Source of the DNA: a bacterium
Lineage (GTDB): Bacteria > Pseudomonadota > Alphaproteobacteria > Caulobacterales > Caulobacteraceae
Direction of reading: 5' to 3'
DNA: 64,000 bases
NCBI GenBank assembly: GCA_030824495.1
Contig: JAVBXP010000035.1
Location: forward strand, 24,710 to 88,709
Part shown: piece by piece, positions 25,906-35,477 of the stretch
How positions within the stretch are numbered: the first letter of the stretch is position 1
How the letters are laid out: each line of letters starts with the position of its first letter
Made by a program: the position numbers and the translations under genes
Notes under the pieces: model-generated
Told to the model about the DNA's origin: nothing
Database searches by the model: none
Seen by the model: only the letters and a program-made list of their open reading frames with translations

Positions 25906-27939
25906 TCAGGCGGCCAAGGCGGCGCTGATTGTGGCGAAGTACCCGTTTGCCGGCGTGTCGCCGCCATCAGCCAGACGCTGAACGCCCACGACTGAGGGAT
26001 GCAGGCCGTCGCCCGAATAGTAAGTCGTGTTCGCGGCGTCGGCCGCCGTGCTGAACCGCTTCGCGCCGCCAGCCTCGATGTTCGCCAACTCCAGGAGGCC
26101 CATCTTGCCGGCGAAGGCGCCGCCAGTGTTGGTGCCCGTATCGACGAGATACTGAGGATCGCGCAGCAGGCCTCGAAGCGTCTCGATCATCGGCTGCACG
26201 ATGGCGCCGGAGCGGCTGATGTTGGTCGCCTGCAGGCCAGACCAGCCGCGCTGAAGCGCCCCGGTCGAGGTCGTATTCCAGAACGCGACCAGCGCCGAAT
26301 ACGCGGCGGCGGCAGTCGTGCCGGCATTGAGATCGTTGGTGAGAACGTGGTTGACGATGATGTTCTTGCCGGGAAGCGTCTGGGCAAGCATGCCGTTGGC
26401 GGCGTCACGCTGGAGAACCAGGTCGGCGACCTTGTACCCACCGATCGCGATGTTGATGACGCGCGTGGACGCCGGAAGGCTGATCGGCGAACCGGGATTG
26501 GTCAGCAGGGCGCCGAGGCTTTGATAGCCGGAGACCGGCGGAATACCCCGGCTCAAGCTGTCGCCCATGATCACGACCGTGTCGGTGACGGCAGGGATCG
26601 CCCAGTTATCCACGATCTTGGCGGCGGCGGCGTCGGCTTGGGCGTCGGTGACCAGGCCCGTCACGATGATCATCTCGTAGACGTCCATTTCAGCCCAGGT
26701 GCCCGAGGCGGCGGGACTGAAGGCGAAACGGCCGATTTCCGCCCCGGCGATACCGGTGATCGACACCGGGATCTGCGCTACCGAGGCGAACTCCTTGTTG
26801 ATGTACAGGCGCTGAGCGCCATTGGCTGTGGGGCGGCTGACGACGCCCACAACCTGCATCTGCGCCCCGACCAGGATCTTGGCGCGCTTGGCCGCATCGG
26901 TGCTGGCGGCGATGTTGTTGCCGACCAGGAAGGGCGCCTGCTTCAAGCTGGTGGCGACCGAGACCGTCGCCGCGCCGGTATTGGGCGGCGTAGAGCCGTT
27001 GACCCCTTGCGAGAAGTAGGACTGGGCCGGAGATCCGGGCCCGCCACGCGGTGCGCGCATGACAAAGAAGACCGCGAAGGCGCGGGTGTCAGACACCAGA
27101 GCTGCGGCGATCTTCAGCCACTCGGCGTTGGTGAAGCGCGCAAAGCGGCGACCGCGGTCGTCGGTGACGTCCAGCGGGCCGACGCCGGCCGAGCCCTCAG
27201 ATGCGTTGGCCAGGCCCATCCGGTCGGTGATTGACGTGATCCGGCCGCCCGAGGTGGTCACAGTGGCCGTGGGCAGGTGATAGTGGACAGCCGCGGTGAC
27301 GCCGGTCCCCGAAAGGTCAGTGGCGTCTGCGCCAGGCGACGCGGCCGACGAAACGGTCAGATTGAACGGCCCCAGTGAGGCGGTCAGACCATCGGCGTCA
27401 GTCACCGTGATGGTGAGCGACGCCGTGCCCGAGGCCACGGGCGTGCCGGAGATTCCGCCGTCCTCATCGTCGAACGACAAGCCCGTTTGCGGTGTGCCGG
27501 AAAGCGCGAAGCTGTACGGAGCATGGCCCCCGCTTTGGACGGGCGTGAAGGCATACGGAGAGCCGACGAAGGCGGTGCCGGGCGTCCCCGATAGCTGGAG
27601 GGGCCCCGCGATCGTCACCGGGTCGCTGATCGCGGTAGTCGGGCCGATATCGTTGGCCGCATCCACCTCGACCGTCATGGCGCCCGCGCCTGCCGCGACA
27701 TCCGCCGCGGTCCAAACATAGGCGGGGTTGGTCGAAACCGTCGTCGCACCGCGCTTGATCGCATAGGTGAAGTTCGGACTGGGCAGTCCTGTCCAGGAGC
27801 CCGGATTGACCGCGGCGCTCTGCCCTTGCGTCAGCGGCCCTTCGAAGAACGGCTTGACCACATTCACCGGCGCCGTTGTGGCGGCCGGCCGCGCGGCCGT
27901 GGGGATCACACCCAGGCCAATAGCGATGCCGATGCTCAT
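25906..27939 (-). CDS. Multidomain tail protein with Ig-like and SGNH-hydrolase domains
   Basis: 677 residues. Residues about 20-190 hold two Ig-like folds (the second a putative-Ig module with GTAFVGSPYAFTPVQ). Residues about 200-450 look like a concanavalin-type or linker region ending NWAIP. From 455 on is an SGNH/GDSL esterase domain: GDSLSRG with Ser461, TND near 535, and DGLH with Asp644 and His647. It probably deacetylates or deesterifies host surface polysaccharide during adsorption. The next gene downstream is the tailspike. Confidence 0.82.
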   Translation of the reverse strand: MSIGIAIGLGVIPTAARPAATTAPVNVVKPFFEGPLTQGQSAAVNPGSWTGLPSPNFTYAIKRGATTVSTNPAYVWTAADVAAGAGAMTVEVDAANDIGPTTAISDPVTIAGPLQLSGTPGTAFVGSPYAFTPVQSGGHAPYSFALSGTPQTGLSFDDEDGGISGTPVASGTASLTITVTDADGLTASLGPFNLTVSSAASPGADATDLSGTGVTAAVHYHLPTATVTTSGGRITSITDRMGLANASEGSAGVGPLDVTDDRGRRFARFTNAEWLKIAAALVSDTRAFAVFFVMRAPRGGPGSPAQSYFSQGVNGSTPPNTGAATVSVATSLKQAPFLVGNNIAASTDAAKRAKILVGAQMQVVGVVSRPTANGAQRLYINKEFASVAQIPVSITGIAGAEIGRFAFSPAASGTWAEMDVYEMIIVTGLVTDAQADAAAAKIVDNWAIPAVTDTVVIMGDSLSRGIPPVSGYQSLGALLTNPGSPISLPASTRVINIAIGGYKVADLVLQRDAANGMLAQTLPGKNIIVNHVLTNDLNAGTTAAAAYSALVAFWNTTSTGALQRGWSGLQATNISRSGAIVQPMIETLRGLLRDPQYLVDTGTNTGGAFAGKMGLLELANIEAGGAKRFSTAADAANTTYYSGDGLHPSVVGVQRLADGGDTPANGYFATISAALAA

Positions 27940-27966
27940 GGGGCGCGTTCTCCGAAACTCAGGTGC

Positions 27967-28518
27967 TTAAGCGGGCCAGCCGTCAGCGGCGGCGGCGATG
28001 AAGGCGCAAAGACCTTCGGCGTCGTCAGGCAGCGCGGCCTCGATGGCGTCCGACGCAGCGCGGACTTCTTTGATCCAGGCGGCGGCCGAGAGCATCGCCT
28101 CGCGCTCCGCCGTCTCCTCGGCCGTCAACTCGCGGTCCAGGCGGATATCCACCAGCTCAGTCGCCCGCATGTTCATGTTGGCCTGCTTCCAGGTCGGATA
28201 GAGCGCCAGGATGCGCTGCCCGGCCTCTGCCTTCACCTCGGCGATCCGGCAGGCACGCACGCTTTCGATTCCAGCATCCGACCAGACCCAAGTCGGAACG
28301 CCATCGACGTCCTCAAGTTCGGGCGGATGGCCCAGGCCGGGCACAGGCGGCGAACCGGCGATTTCGGCACGAACAAGCCCCTGCTCCGCCGTTCCGTCGT
28401 CGGTCAGGCCCGCGAGCCACGCCTGGGAGCATGCAACACGCCCGATGCTGACGGTCTGGTCGTTCGGATGAACCCACGCAGCATCAGGCTGTGCGGCTGG
28501 CTTAGCTGCGTAGGGCAT
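27967..28518 (-). CDS. Tail-fibre-assembly-like / DUF4376-type phage protein
   Basis: 183 residues; a Pro/Ala-rich N-terminus, then a helical region (VKAEAGQRILALYPTWKQAN) and ELVDIRLDRELTAEETAE. This arrangement is common in proteins following fibre genes, where it may act in fibre assembly. The call rests on composition and position. Confidence 0.55.
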   Translation of the reverse strand: MPYAAKPAAQPDAAWVHPNDQTVSIGRVACSQAWLAGLTDDGTAEQGLVRAEIAGSPPVPGLGHPPELEDVDGVPTWVWSDAGIESVRACRIAEVKAEAGQRILALYPTWKQANMNMRATELVDIRLDRELTAEETAEREAMLSAAAWIKEVRAASDAIEAALPDDAEGLCAFIAAAADGWPA

Positions 28519-28542
28519 GTGTCGTTCCCGCGTTCAGGATGA

Positions 28543-29238
28543 TCAAGGAACCTGGAAGGTCCCGTTGCCGGTGAAGGTGTGGACCGTGTAGCCACCGCTC
28601 GACGAGACCGAGCCACCGGTCGCGCGCTGTGGCCCTGCATACCGCAAGACGACAATCCCGTTCTGACCGGCCAGGGCGTTCAAGGCGGTCGAGTTTCCCC
28701 CATTGCCAGTATTGGGCGTGATGGGCGCGCCTAGACCGCCTTCGGCGTAGATGACCGCGCTGCCAGTGATGCTGCTGACGACCCCGTTACCGCCGTTCCC
28801 AGGGGCCCCGGCCGAACCTGCGCCGCCCCCGCCTCCTGAGGCTCCCGTTCCGACGGCGCCAGCATGGCCTTGCCCCGCAACGCCGGCGCCTGCGGCAAGG
28901 CCGCTCGAGCCACCGCCACCACCTGAGCCGCCCAATCGACCGGCGCTGTTCTGGGCTGCCCCTCCGCCGCCGCCGCCGACGGCCACCGCGATGGCGCCCA
29001 AGGATGAGTTACCTCCATCCTGACCGCCGCTCGTTGCGCCACCCCCTAGGCCGCCGATACCGATGACGATCGAGAGGATGTCCGTGTTGGCGATGATGGC
29101 TGTTCCGGCCAGAAGTCCGCCCGCGCCGCCGCCACCGCCCGCAATGCCGCTGGCGCCGCCGCCGCCACCGCCGCCGCCAGCGACGACGAGATACTCAGCA
29201 ACCAGCGACTCTTCGAAGATCATCTCCTCGTCAAACAT
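28543..29238 (-). CDS. Glycine-rich phage adhesin / receptor-binding tip protein
   Basis: 231 residues, dominated by long Gly-Gly/Ser tracts between about 15 and 190, with short hydrophobic turns (the polyglycine-helix pattern of phage receptor-binding tips such as T-even gp38-like adhesins). It begins with FDEEMIFEESLVAEYLVVAGG and ends YTVHTFTGNGTFQVP, typical of glycine-rich phage domains. The stop/start junction with the next upstream gene is TGATG. Likely host contact. Confidence 0.72.
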   Translation of the reverse strand: MFDEEMIFEESLVAEYLVVAGGGGGGGGASGIAGGGGGAGGLLAGTAIIANTDILSIVIGIGGLGGGATSGGQDGGNSSLGAIAVAVGGGGGGAAQNSAGRLGGSGGGGGSSGLAAGAGVAGQGHAGAVGTGASGGGGGAGSAGAPGNGGNGVVSSITGSAVIYAEGGLGAPITPNTGNGGNSTALNALAGQNGIVVLRYAGPQRATGGSVSSSGGYTVHTFTGNGTFQVP

Positions 29239-30131
29239 CAGTTCGTCGGGGCTCGAATGAAGGTGACGACAACCCGCGTGGCTGTCCCCGACCCGTCAAC
29301 AGTGATCACCCGAAGCTGAAGGTAATCCTTGCCGCTGGCGGTCGTAGACAGCACCGGTAGCCCGCCAGCACGGAAGTAGACGCCGCTTGCCCAGGCGAGG
29401 ATGCGGCTGCCCGTTACATCCTGCGTGATCTCCAGCAGGAAGGTGTCGTTCGGGCTGCAATTGGTGATCGCGGCGAGGGCGCGGTTGCCGCCGATGGTCC
29501 AGGTGAAGTTCCGGCCGACCAGGCCGTTGGGTGTGACGGTGGCGCCATCAATGAGCGGAACCCAGACCTTGGCGTCACGGATCGTCTTGGGGGTCGGCGC
29601 GGCGGCGTCCGACGCTCCGGCCCACAAGTCTTCCTTGGTCGCCGCAGCGCCGAAGAACGCTGCATCAATGATCTGCCACGCGCTGAACAAGCCCGCTCCG
29701 AAAGCGCCGGACGACACGACCGTCACCGCGAAGGCGGATGAGGAAGTTACGCTGCTTATCGTCCCGAACATCCGGATCGTCGGATCGGAGATCTGAACGA
29801 TCACGACTCGCTTGTTCAGGACTGCCAGCTTGGGCTTGGCCTCCAGCAAGCCGACTGTTTTGACCCCAGCGCCGACGACGAGCGGCGAACTGCTCCGGCC
29901 CACCAAGCCGGCCGCGTCTGTCGCGACGAGGGCCGCAGCCTCGATCTCCGAAGCTCGATTGAAAACCTCGGTGGCGTTGTTGAAGGTCACCAGACCAGCG
30001 GCGTTCATGCCGTCAATCGACTCGGGAAGCTCGATCCAGGCTTGGTCGGCGCGGGCTTCGAAGTTGTCCGGGTCAGTTGAAAGCGGAACCGGAGTGGTGA
30101 TTTCAGGGATGGGCGTTGGCGCGGTGGGCAA
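29238..30131 (-). CDS. Phage tail fibre / baseplate-associated protein
   Basis: 297 residues, beta-rich and Ala/Thr/Val-rich: an N-terminal shaft-like region (about 1-60), then segments such as LVGRSSSPLVVGAG and a C-terminal domain with WTIGGNRALAAI. Located between the 354-residue structural protein and the glycine-rich adhesin, with near-overlapping junctions. Function inferred from order. Confidence 0.65.
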   Translation of the reverse strand: MPTAPTPIPEITTPVPLSTDPDNFEARADQAWIELPESIDGMNAAGLVTFNNATEVFNRASEIEAAALVATDAAGLVGRSSSPLVVGAGVKTVGLLEAKPKLAVLNKRVVIVQISDPTIRMFGTISSVTSSSAFAVTVVSSGAFGAGLFSAWQIIDAAFFGAAATKEDLWAGASDAAAPTPKTIRDAKVWVPLIDGATVTPNGLVGRNFTWTIGGNRALAAITNCSPNDTFLLEITQDVTGSRILAWASGVYFRAGGLPVLSTTASGKDYLQLRVITVDGSGTATRVVVTFIRAPTN

Positions 30132-30133
30132 GG

Positions 30134-31198
30134 TCAGGCCTCCTCAACGTCTAGGTCGATCCGCGCGTCTGGATGCCCGGGAGTGAGTTCAAAGCGCCGC
30201 CACACGCCAACGCGCTGGAGGCTGCTGAAGTAAGGGTTCTTGGCGTCCCGCAAGCCGCCCCAGAAGGCGGGCGTGGCCTTGGTGTCGGTCCGCAGCGCAC
30301 GAATCTCGGGCACGCGCTCGGCTTCCGCGAAACAGGTGGCGCTCAGGATTGGGATCACCCGACCGGGAATGAACGAAGTCGCCGAGCCCTCGATGTTTCG
30401 GCCGAAGCGCGAGTAATTGTCCGCTCCGTCGCTCGGCTGTTCCTCGACATCACCGATGAAGACGGCACGGTTGATGAAGAGGGCGCCGACCGTCACCTCC
30501 CCTCCCGCTCGGAAGAAGGTGATCGTGACCTCGGCGCTGCTCACCAGGGGCAGGTCCAGGACCATAGACGCGTCCCGGAACGTGAATCCCTTGGTGAGCC
30601 AGTCGCGCCACGACCGAACCACGCGGGTACTGAGGCTCTCTGAATAGCTCCAGATCTCCTCCCCCGCCTGCTTCATGGAGATCGTGAAGCTGTCCGCCAT
30701 GACGCTAGCCAGACCTACGGCGTCGATCCGGCGACCAGGAGTGATTGTGTAGGAGAGCGGCGACGGAGCGGTTGTGCCGGTGCTGCTGTTGAGGTCCAGC
30801 GCCCGCCAGCGGTTCGTCGGGCCAAGCTCAAGCCATTTCGTATCGTCGGTCAGCAGAGCTGTGTTGGCGGCGACGAGGCTCTCGTACTCGAGGTGGGCCA
30901 CCGGATCGATGACATGGGCACCGAGAGCGTAGCTGCCTGGGACGAAGGTCCCATAGGTGGTTCCTAGATGGCGCCACCAGGCAGGAGACGAAGCGGGCGG
31001 ATGGCCGATGTTCGGAGCCTGAAGCGATCGGTAGACTTCGAAGCTGTTCAAGGCTCCAGCGACGCTGACGTCGGCGTCCGCGCCGTAGGTCGTTCCAGCG
31101 CTGTAGGCAGCCGGCGCGACCTCAGGGACGCTGGTGGCCGTGAGCATAGCCTCGGCGATGGTGGTTCGGCTCTCGCCGAGGGGCTGGATCACGTACAT
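30134..31198 (-). CDS. Phage tail structural protein downstream of tape measure
   Basis: 354 residues, beta-rich, with an N-terminus resembling short repeat segments (YSAGTTYGADADVSV) and a conserved-looking FWGGLRDAKNPYFSSLQ near the C-terminus. Directly coupled to the tape measure (TGATG overlap). It occupies the place of distal-tail or tail-tip proteins, but no specific domain is recognised. Confidence 0.65.
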   Translation of the reverse strand: MYVIQPLGESRTTIAEAMLTATSVPEVAPAAYSAGTTYGADADVSVAGALNSFEVYRSLQAPNIGHPPASSPAWWRHLGTTYGTFVPGSYALGAHVIDPVAHLEYESLVAANTALLTDDTKWLELGPTNRWRALDLNSSTGTTAPSPLSYTITPGRRIDAVGLASVMADSFTISMKQAGEEIWSYSESLSTRVVRSWRDWLTKGFTFRDASMVLDLPLVSSAEVTITFFRAGGEVTVGALFINRAVFIGDVEEQPSDGADNYSRFGRNIEGSATSFIPGRVIPILSATCFAEAERVPEIRALRTDTKATPAFWGGLRDAKNPYFSSLQRVGVWRRFELTPGHPDARIDLDVEEA

Positions 31199-34100
31199 CA
31201 GGCAGCCACCACGACGACTGGATCGTCAGGAGATTGCCCGCGCACGTAGGCGCCGTTGAACTCTTGGCGCTTGCCGCGCTGATCCATGTTCTTGGTGTTT
31301 TCCGCCGCCCGGTCGGCAGCCTTGCGGAGTTCACCAACTTCCCTTGTCAGATCCTCGACAAGGGCCTCGAGCCTGCCCGTATCGCCGCCGCGGGAGCGAA
31401 CGCCCAGGCCGTTTGGCCCCATCTCAAGCGGCATGATCGCCTCAGGCCCCTGCTCGCCCATGACACCCATGTTGAAGGGCGTGGGCTCGCTGACGATGCC
31501 GTTGGTGAAGGCGCCGCCGCGTGCGAACGGGCGATAGGCCCGGCCCTCGGCTTGGCCGTAGCGCTCCCAGTGGTAGGCCGCGAACTCCTCTTTCGACCGT
31601 CCGGACGCCATTCCGCCGCCGCTGGCGTAGAGCGCGGCCAAGTCGGCGTTCTTATCGACGTAGCCAGTAAGGCCGACCGCCTGTGAGCCTGCGCCCGCCC
31701 CGCCCTCGGCTGGCTTGGCGGCTTGAGCGGCAGCCAGCGCACCAAGAGCGCCTTGAAGGTTGTTGACCGCCTGAGCGACTGTCAGAACCGACGAGTTGAT
31801 CGTGATCAGAGCGCCGACCTGGGCGTCCAGCCGGGCAAGTTCCTCGGTGGCGAGCGCGGCTTCCTGTTCAGCCGTCAGAATCCCTCGAATGGCCTCATCG
31901 ACCGACATGAGGTTGTCGTTCGCGCCCAGCAGCGGGCTCATAAGGTTGTCGAGCGCCAAGAGCTGCTTCTCGGCCGCCGTCAGTTGGGTCTGGGCGGTTC
32001 TTGCGGCCTCGTCCGTACGCCGGCGCACCGCGGCCAGATCGCGCTGGAAGTCGAGTTCCGTCGCGCTCGCTGATTGGGAAGCCTCGGCGAAAGCCCGGCC
32101 GCGCTCGACGAAGTTGTCGTTGGTCGCGCTGGCGAACTGGCGCCGGGTGTAACCGTACTGCCGGCTCGGGTCGTTCGCCACAGCCATCATGTCGAGTTCC
32201 TTGCGGAAGTCGGCGAAGGTCTCGACCAGCGAGCGAACGCTGGAGATCGTGCCTTCGATGGCGCCGCGTTCGCGCTGATAGGCGTCGCGGAGACGGGCAC
32301 GGGCGGTTTCCACGCCGGCGATGATCGCGTTGAGCCGGTCCTTGTCGGCCTCATAGGCCGCGCGGAGATCGTCTTGCGCCTTGGAAACTGCGTCCTTGGC
32401 CAGATCGACGGCCTTCACCCAGTCTTCCAGGGCGTGGACGTACTCCGCCAGCGCTCGGCTCGCGCCCTTGAGCGTCGCAAGCTCGGCCTCGCGACGCTTG
32501 GTCAGGGCGCCGATCTCATCCCCCGAAAGTTCGAGGATGCGAAGCTGCAGCTCAGCCTGACGGTTCGCCTCTTCCAGGGCGGCGGCGCGCGCGCTCTCCA
32601 TGTCGCGCGCCTCTTGCTCCAGCTTCGCGCGCTTCTTGGCCTTCTGGTCGCCAAGGATGCCACTGAGGAGACTGAACCCGGCCACGGCTATGCCGATTGG
32701 CCCAGCCAGACCAGCAATTGCGCCACCAATCGCCCCGAAGCTTCCGGCCATTCCCGCTGCAGCGCCAGCGGCGGAGAACCCAGAGCCGACGGCGCTTATC
32801 GCGGAGCCTGCTCGACCACCTACGGCACCGCCAACTCCGGTTAGCACCCCGCCCACAGCGCCCATACGCTGGGATTTGGTGGCTGTGACGTCGAACGCGG
32901 CTTGAAGCTGCTTGATCACATTGAACAGGCCAGCGAACGCCGCAGCCCAGTTCTTATCCTTGATGCCGTAGAAGACGTCATCGATTGCATATCGGATGTC
33001 AGCCGCTTGGCGAGCGGCCTCTTCGAAGGCGGCAGCAAGACCTTCCGCACCAGTCGTGAAGGCAGGGTTCGGCGTAGCGACAAACTCGCCAATCGCCTTG
33101 TTCAGATCATCGACGGCTTCCTTGCCCTTCATCAGGCCGACGAGCTGATCTGTGTACTCGTTGATCAGATCGGCAGCTTCTTTCGTCGGCGCGGCGGCGG
33201 CCTCCATCATGGAGTTCCATTCCAGGAGCCAGAGTGCTGACTTCCCGAACTCGAAGACCTGCTTTGCGAGTGAATCCGCATAGGCAACCGAGCGCTCGGC
33301 GGCCTTAGCCATGGCCTCGGCGTTGGCGTCCACCGCTTTCGAATTGTCCTTCAGCGCACGTGAGTGATCGTCGGTCGCCTTGGTCGCCTTCTGCCGAGCC
33401 AAAAACTCCTTATCGGCCTGCTTGGCGATGCGGTCGGCAATCCCCTCCCGGCCGGCGCGAAAGTTGCCCTCGATTGACTTCGCCATCCGCTCGTACTCGG
33501 CGGTCAGCTTGGCGTTCGCGACGCGGATTTCCGGCAGATTGACGTGGTCAAGCGCGCTCTTCCCGGCCGCCGTGAGCATGTAGTTCACGCCGTCGATGAC
33601 CTTGTTGATCATCCCCTCGACAGCGTTGATCGTAAGGTTGGCGGCGCCCTGGACGATCACGCCGAACACCTCTGGCAGCCGGCGCCAGTTCTGCACGATC
33701 AATTGGTAGGCCGCGCCGAAGTGACCGACGGTCTTGTCGGCCCACCACATGACGCCGTCGACTATCGCATCGAGGGTCGCGCCGAAGGCCTTGCCCAGCC
33801 ACCGCAGCCCGTCGCCGATCGGGCCATTCACAATCATCTCGCCGACGACATGGACCGTCGCGTTCCAGGTGTCCCCCCAGGTGGTCGCGTACTTCGTTGA
33901 CTTGTCGATCTCGCGCTCGAACAGAGCGAAGGCGCCAACGGCCAGGCCAACCGCGGTTCCCACCGCAAGAATAGCGGGGAGGAAACGCCCAACGCCGCCG
34001 CCGAGGCCCTTCATCACATCGCCAAAGCCCATGCCTTGGGTCTTCGCCTGGGCGAACACGTCAGCAATTTGTGGACCCTGTTGGATCAAGATCATCAGGG

Positions 34101-34794
34101 GCGACATGCCCATCGCCGCGGTGACCCCGATGTCGGCGAACTGGCGCGACAGGTTCAGGCCGGCCTGGGTCAGAGCTTTGGATGACCCTGTCGCCTTCCC
34201 TTGCAGCCCGATCAGCGTGCCATGACCGCGCGCGGCGGCATCCATCCGCTGGTCCAGGATGGCCGTCGCCTTGGCGTAGTCGCTCGCCCCAATGGCTCCG
34301 GCTTTGAACAGGCTCGTCGCCTCGGCCATCTCCGCGTTAAGGCGCGCCTGGGCCGCCCTCGTTGGATCGATGGAGTTCAGTAGCCTGTCAATCCGCGCCT
34401 CTAGCGCGCCAGCCGCAGCGGCCTCTGCCTTCATGGCCACGAGAGCCTGGGAGCCCCGATAGGCCGCGTTGCGCTTCTCAAGGGCGGCCTCTACCCGACC
34501 CCAGGCGGCAGTTTCCCGCTCTGCGGCGCGCACCGCAGCACGTTCCGCCTGAAGGGTGGACCTTTCGACAACGCCCTGAGCTTGAGCGTGCTCGGTCGCA
34601 GCCCTGGCCGCGCTCCGCGAACCTGCGGCGGTCTTCTCCAGCCCAATGCCGGCCATCTCGGTCGCAGTTTTGACTCGTCGGGCGCTCGCATCGACCTTCG
34701 CCCCGGCGGCTTCAAGGCCTTCCAGACGCTCCCGAGCCGTGACGGCCTGGGTGCTGTCGATCTCAAAAACCAGGGAGGCGACATCGATAGACAT
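31198..34794 (-). CDS. Phage tail tape measure protein
   Basis: 1198 residues. An N-terminal coiled coil (about 15-190) is rich in Ala/Glu/Arg. Hydrophobic segments at about 220-300 and 680-740 and further coiled coils (760-900) follow; a short C-terminal region ends the protein. This is the usual tape-measure layout that sets tail length and is injected ahead of DNA. At roughly 0.15 nm per residue the tail would be near 180 nm. It is the longest phage gene in the window. Confidence 0.9.
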   Translation of the reverse strand: MSIDVASLVFEIDSTQAVTARERLEGLEAAGAKVDASARRVKTATEMAGIGLEKTAAGSRSAARAATEHAQAQGVVERSTLQAERAAVRAAERETAAWGRVEAALEKRNAAYRGSQALVAMKAEAAAAGALEARIDRLLNSIDPTRAAQARLNAEMAEATSLFKAGAIGASDYAKATAILDQRMDAAARGHGTLIGLQGKATGSSKALTQAGLNLSRQFADIGVTAAMGMSPLMILIQQGPQIADVFAQAKTQGMGFGDVMKGLGGGVGRFLPAILAVGTAVGLAVGAFALFEREIDKSTKYATTWGDTWNATVHVVGEMIVNGPIGDGLRWLGKAFGATLDAIVDGVMWWADKTVGHFGAAYQLIVQNWRRLPEVFGVIVQGAANLTINAVEGMINKVIDGVNYMLTAAGKSALDHVNLPEIRVANAKLTAEYERMAKSIEGNFRAGREGIADRIAKQADKEFLARQKATKATDDHSRALKDNSKAVDANAEAMAKAAERSVAYADSLAKQVFEFGKSALWLLEWNSMMEAAAAPTKEAADLINEYTDQLVGLMKGKEAVDDLNKAIGEFVATPNPAFTTGAEGLAAAFEEAARQAADIRYAIDDVFYGIKDKNWAAAFAGLFNVIKQLQAAFDVTATKSQRMGAVGGVLTGVGGAVGGRAGSAISAVGSGFSAAGAAAGMAGSFGAIGGAIAGLAGPIGIAVAGFSLLSGILGDQKAKKRAKLEQEARDMESARAAALEEANRQAELQLRILELSGDEIGALTKRREAELATLKGASRALAEYVHALEDWVKAVDLAKDAVSKAQDDLRAAYEADKDRLNAIIAGVETARARLRDAYQRERGAIEGTISSVRSLVETFADFRKELDMMAVANDPSRQYGYTRRQFASATNDNFVERGRAFAEASQSASATELDFQRDLAAVRRRTDEAARTAQTQLTAAEKQLLALDNLMSPLLGANDNLMSVDEAIRGILTAEQEAALATEELARLDAQVGALITINSSVLTVAQAVNNLQGALGALAAAQAAKPAEGGAGAGSQAVGLTGYVDKNADLAALYASGGGMASGRSKEEFAAYHWERYGQAEGRAYRPFARGGAFTNGIVSEPTPFNMGVMGEQGPEAIMPLEMGPNGLGVRSRGGDTGRLEALVEDLTREVGELRKAADRAAENTKNMDQRGKRQEFNGAYVRGQSPDDPVVVVAA

Positions 34795-34846
34795 GCGTGC
34801 GCCTCCCTGGCGATATGCTAAGGTTTCCGCCCACCTGGAGCGACGA

Positions 34847-35107
34847 ATGGACGTTGATGACGAATGGACCGGGGTGGACGAAATCAGCGCTTCGCTGATC
34901 GCTCACCAGGCATTGGTCCATGCTCTATTCACGACGCTTCAGGAGCGCGGACTGCTCAGCCCTGAAGATGTGGATCAGATCCATTTCGACGCCGCCGGCG
35001 CCCTAGAGCGAGCCGAGCCGCATGCGCCGCGGGCGATCCGACGCGCCCGGGCGATCTTTGACCAGACGTCCCGAAATCTAGCGAGAGCGCCCGCCAAGCC
35101 TGCCTAG
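34847..35107 (+). CDS. Small plus-strand gene inside the late operon
   Basis: 86 residues; GGAG 6 bases before ATG 34847. Acidic then Arg-rich helical protein (SLIAHQALVHALFTTLQERG). Its stop meets the stop of the tail-chaperone gene on the other strand. A moron-like insertion: reversed orientation between tail chaperone and tape measure. Function unknown. Confidence 0.65.
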   Translation: MDVDDEWTGVDEISASLIAHQALVHALFTTLQERGLLSPEDVDQIHFDAAGALERAEPHAPRAIRRARAIFDQTSRNLARAPAKPA

Positions 35108-35477
35108 GCATGTCGGAGTTGTGCGGCCCTGGCCGGTGAAGGCCGCTTCGCATCCTTCGCCGCATCCAACTCGCTCAGGTATGCCGACGACAGCCTGCGC
35201 AGCGTCTCCGCCTCCCAAGCCGTGAGCACCGTCCCGGTGAGGTTCGACCAGTGGCCGATCTCCGTGAACGTGAGCACCTCACCGGCCGCAGCCGGCCCGA
35301 GCGCGAACAGATAGTCGACGAGGTGTTCACCAGCGTCGATAGCCGGCAACGCGAGGTCAGGAACGTCGGCGCCCAGGTTGGCCTTGTTCTGGAAGGTCGT
35401 GAGACGGGAAACTGAGGCCTTCTTGTCGGCCCTCTCAGGCGTGGCCTGAAGCCACGCCCGGTGACGAACGTGAAGCT
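35104..35477 (-). CDS. Tail assembly chaperone, downstream frame (GT-like), made by frameshift
   Basis: The frame is open from before the upstream gene's stop and reads QLELHVRHRAWLQATPE, then NLGADVPDLALPAID and EHLVDYLFALGPAAAG to the end at 35,104. No good start codon with a ribosome site precedes the conserved part; the first ATG (35,349) would cut into it. This is therefore expected to be translated as a -1 extension of the 35,478-35,948 gene, like gpG/gpGT of lambda-type phages. Interaction with the tape measure is the expected role. Confidence 0.65.

Noticed and set aside
25999..27234. 411-residue plus-strand frame
   Set aside because: It is antisense to the SGNH tail protein, has low-complexity Arg/Gly/Asp composition typical of shadows in GC-rich DNA, and no ribosome site.
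28751..29260. Proline-rich plus-strand frames in the glycine-rich adhesin region
   Set aside because: They are the complement of polyglycine codons (GGC/GCC, GGT/ACC) and have no independent support.
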